From NCBI RefSeq assembly GCF_013112485.1, contig NZ_JABFHG010000001.1, positions 248,001-312,000 of the forward strand: a stretch of DNA of 64,000 nt, in the 5' to 3' direction. Both the position numbers and the translations under genes were made by a program. The notes beneath the pieces were generated by a model. The model did no database searches. It had not been told where the DNA came from and was given only the letters and a program-made list of their open reading frames with translations. Shown here piece after piece: positions 63,553 to 64,000 of this stretch (position 1 is the first letter of the stretch; each line of letters opens with the position of its first letter). This DNA comes from Roseicella sp. DB1501 (GTDB lineage: Bacteria; Pseudomonadota; Alphaproteobacteria; Acetobacterales; Acetobacteraceae).

Positions 63553-64000
63553 GGCACGACCACGGCCTTGAGGAACCCGTCCGGCCGGTCGCGCGTGGCA
63601 TCCAGCGCAGCGCCCAGCCGCTCCAGCGGAAAGCGGTGGGTGACCAGGCGGCCCAGATCGATCCGCCCGGCCGCGACCGCCGCCACGGCCTCGCGCATGC
63701 CGCGCAGATAGACCGCCGGGTCGCGTTCATGGGCGTTGATGACGTCGAGACCGCGCCAGTTCCATAGCCACATGTTCACCTGCCGCGGCCCGTCCTGGTG
63801 GTAGCCCGCCACGATCAGCCGCCCGCGCTCGCGGCACAGCTCTGCGGCGAGGTCGAGCGGCCAGGGCTTGCCCACCGCCTCGATCACCCGCTCGCAGAAG
63901 GCGCCGCCGGTGAGATCCTTCACCCGGGCGACGATGCCGTGATGGTCCTCCATCGGAATGGTCTCGGCCGCGCCCATCGCCCGCGCGAGGTCGAGCGAGA
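63549..64000 (-). CDS. Zinc-type MDR dehydrogenase, C-terminal part (runs off the window)
   Basis: About 150 codons are visible; the 5' part lies beyond the right edge. Contents: GGAFCERVIEAVGKPWPLDLAAELCRERGRLIVAGYHQDGPRQVNMWLWNWRGLDVINAHERDP, RGMREAVAAVAAGRIDLGRLVTHRFPLERLGAALDATRDRPDGFLKAVV. This is the nucleotide-binding half and C-terminus of a threonine/sorbitol dehydrogenase-like enzyme. Overlaps the Gfo/Idh gene by four bases. Confidence 0.85.
   Translation of the reverse strand, partial: SLDLARAMGAAETIPMEDHHGIVARVKDLTGGAFCERVIEAVGKPWPLDLAAELCRERGRLIVAGYHQDGPRQVNMWLWNWRGLDVINAHERDPAVYLRGMREAVAAVAAGRIDLGRLVTHRFPLERLGAALDATRDRPDGFLKAVVVP

Overview
The window is about 64 kb of very GC-rich chromosome from an alphaproteobacterium, most likely a Roseomonas-like member of the Acetobacteraceae. 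This is inferred from the ClpS-ClpA pair, the ATP12-type chaperone, a Pam18-like J protein, a PhaR-style phasin promoter, the many Bug-type substrate-binding proteins of tripartite tricarboxylate transporters (TTT), and Tat/TRAP signals. No rRNA, CRISPR array, prophage or intact insertion sequence is visible. One tRNA gene (Leu, anticodon GAG) is present.

Layout. 0-8.6 kb: a GST 3' end, then a leftward catabolic group (epoxide hydrolase, MDR reductase, hydratase/FAH-like enzyme, GMC oxidoreductase, small membrane protein), divergent from a Tat-exported PhoX-type phosphatase, then Nudix and AhpD-like genes. 8.7-13 kb: clpA, clpS, a phasin. 13-20 kb: a penicillin-binding D,D-carboxypeptidase, a DSD1-type PLP enzyme, a transposase-derived orphan, a nucleotidyltransferase, a methyltransferase and a divergent SDR/LysR pair. 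20-25 kb: galU, ugd and phosphoglucomutase, which together make UDP-glucuronate. 25-31 kb: J protein and VWA pair, an RTX-repeat protein, malic enzyme, tRNA-Leu, lipB. 31-46 kb: housekeeping and transport genes (Bug and TRAP binding proteins, RhlE helicase, formaldehyde-glutathione enzyme, acylphosphatase, ATP12, AsmA, RluC, RlpA, RarA, old yellow enzyme).

46.5-56.6 kb is a coherent metabolic island: two tandem Bug proteins, a carboxyltransferase, the biotin importer BioY, biotin carboxylase and a 73-residue biotin carrier run leftward. A GntR regulator, a fused double CoA-transferase and a third Bug protein run rightward. Two near-identical operator-like sites sit in front of the two arms. 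The inferred job is uptake, CoA activation and biotin-dependent carboxylation of an organic acid, with its own biotin supply and local repressor.

56.6-62.5 kb is a scarred accessory region. It has an inverted ureC fragment, an intact ureG, a truncated ureF, fragments of a Bug protein, a tyrosine recombinase and an IS3 transposase, with a HAD phosphatase, a Na+/H+ antiporter and a DUF4126 protein between them. The window ends with a Gfo/Idh/MocA and a zinc-type dehydrogenase.

The most unusual signal is in the intergenic DNA. Three families of structured repeats lie directly on gene stop codons. Family I (two hairpins) begins a few bases after stops and is always oriented with the upstream gene. 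Families II and III carry the TAG stop codon of five genes inside their own ends. Stems show compensatory changes between copies.
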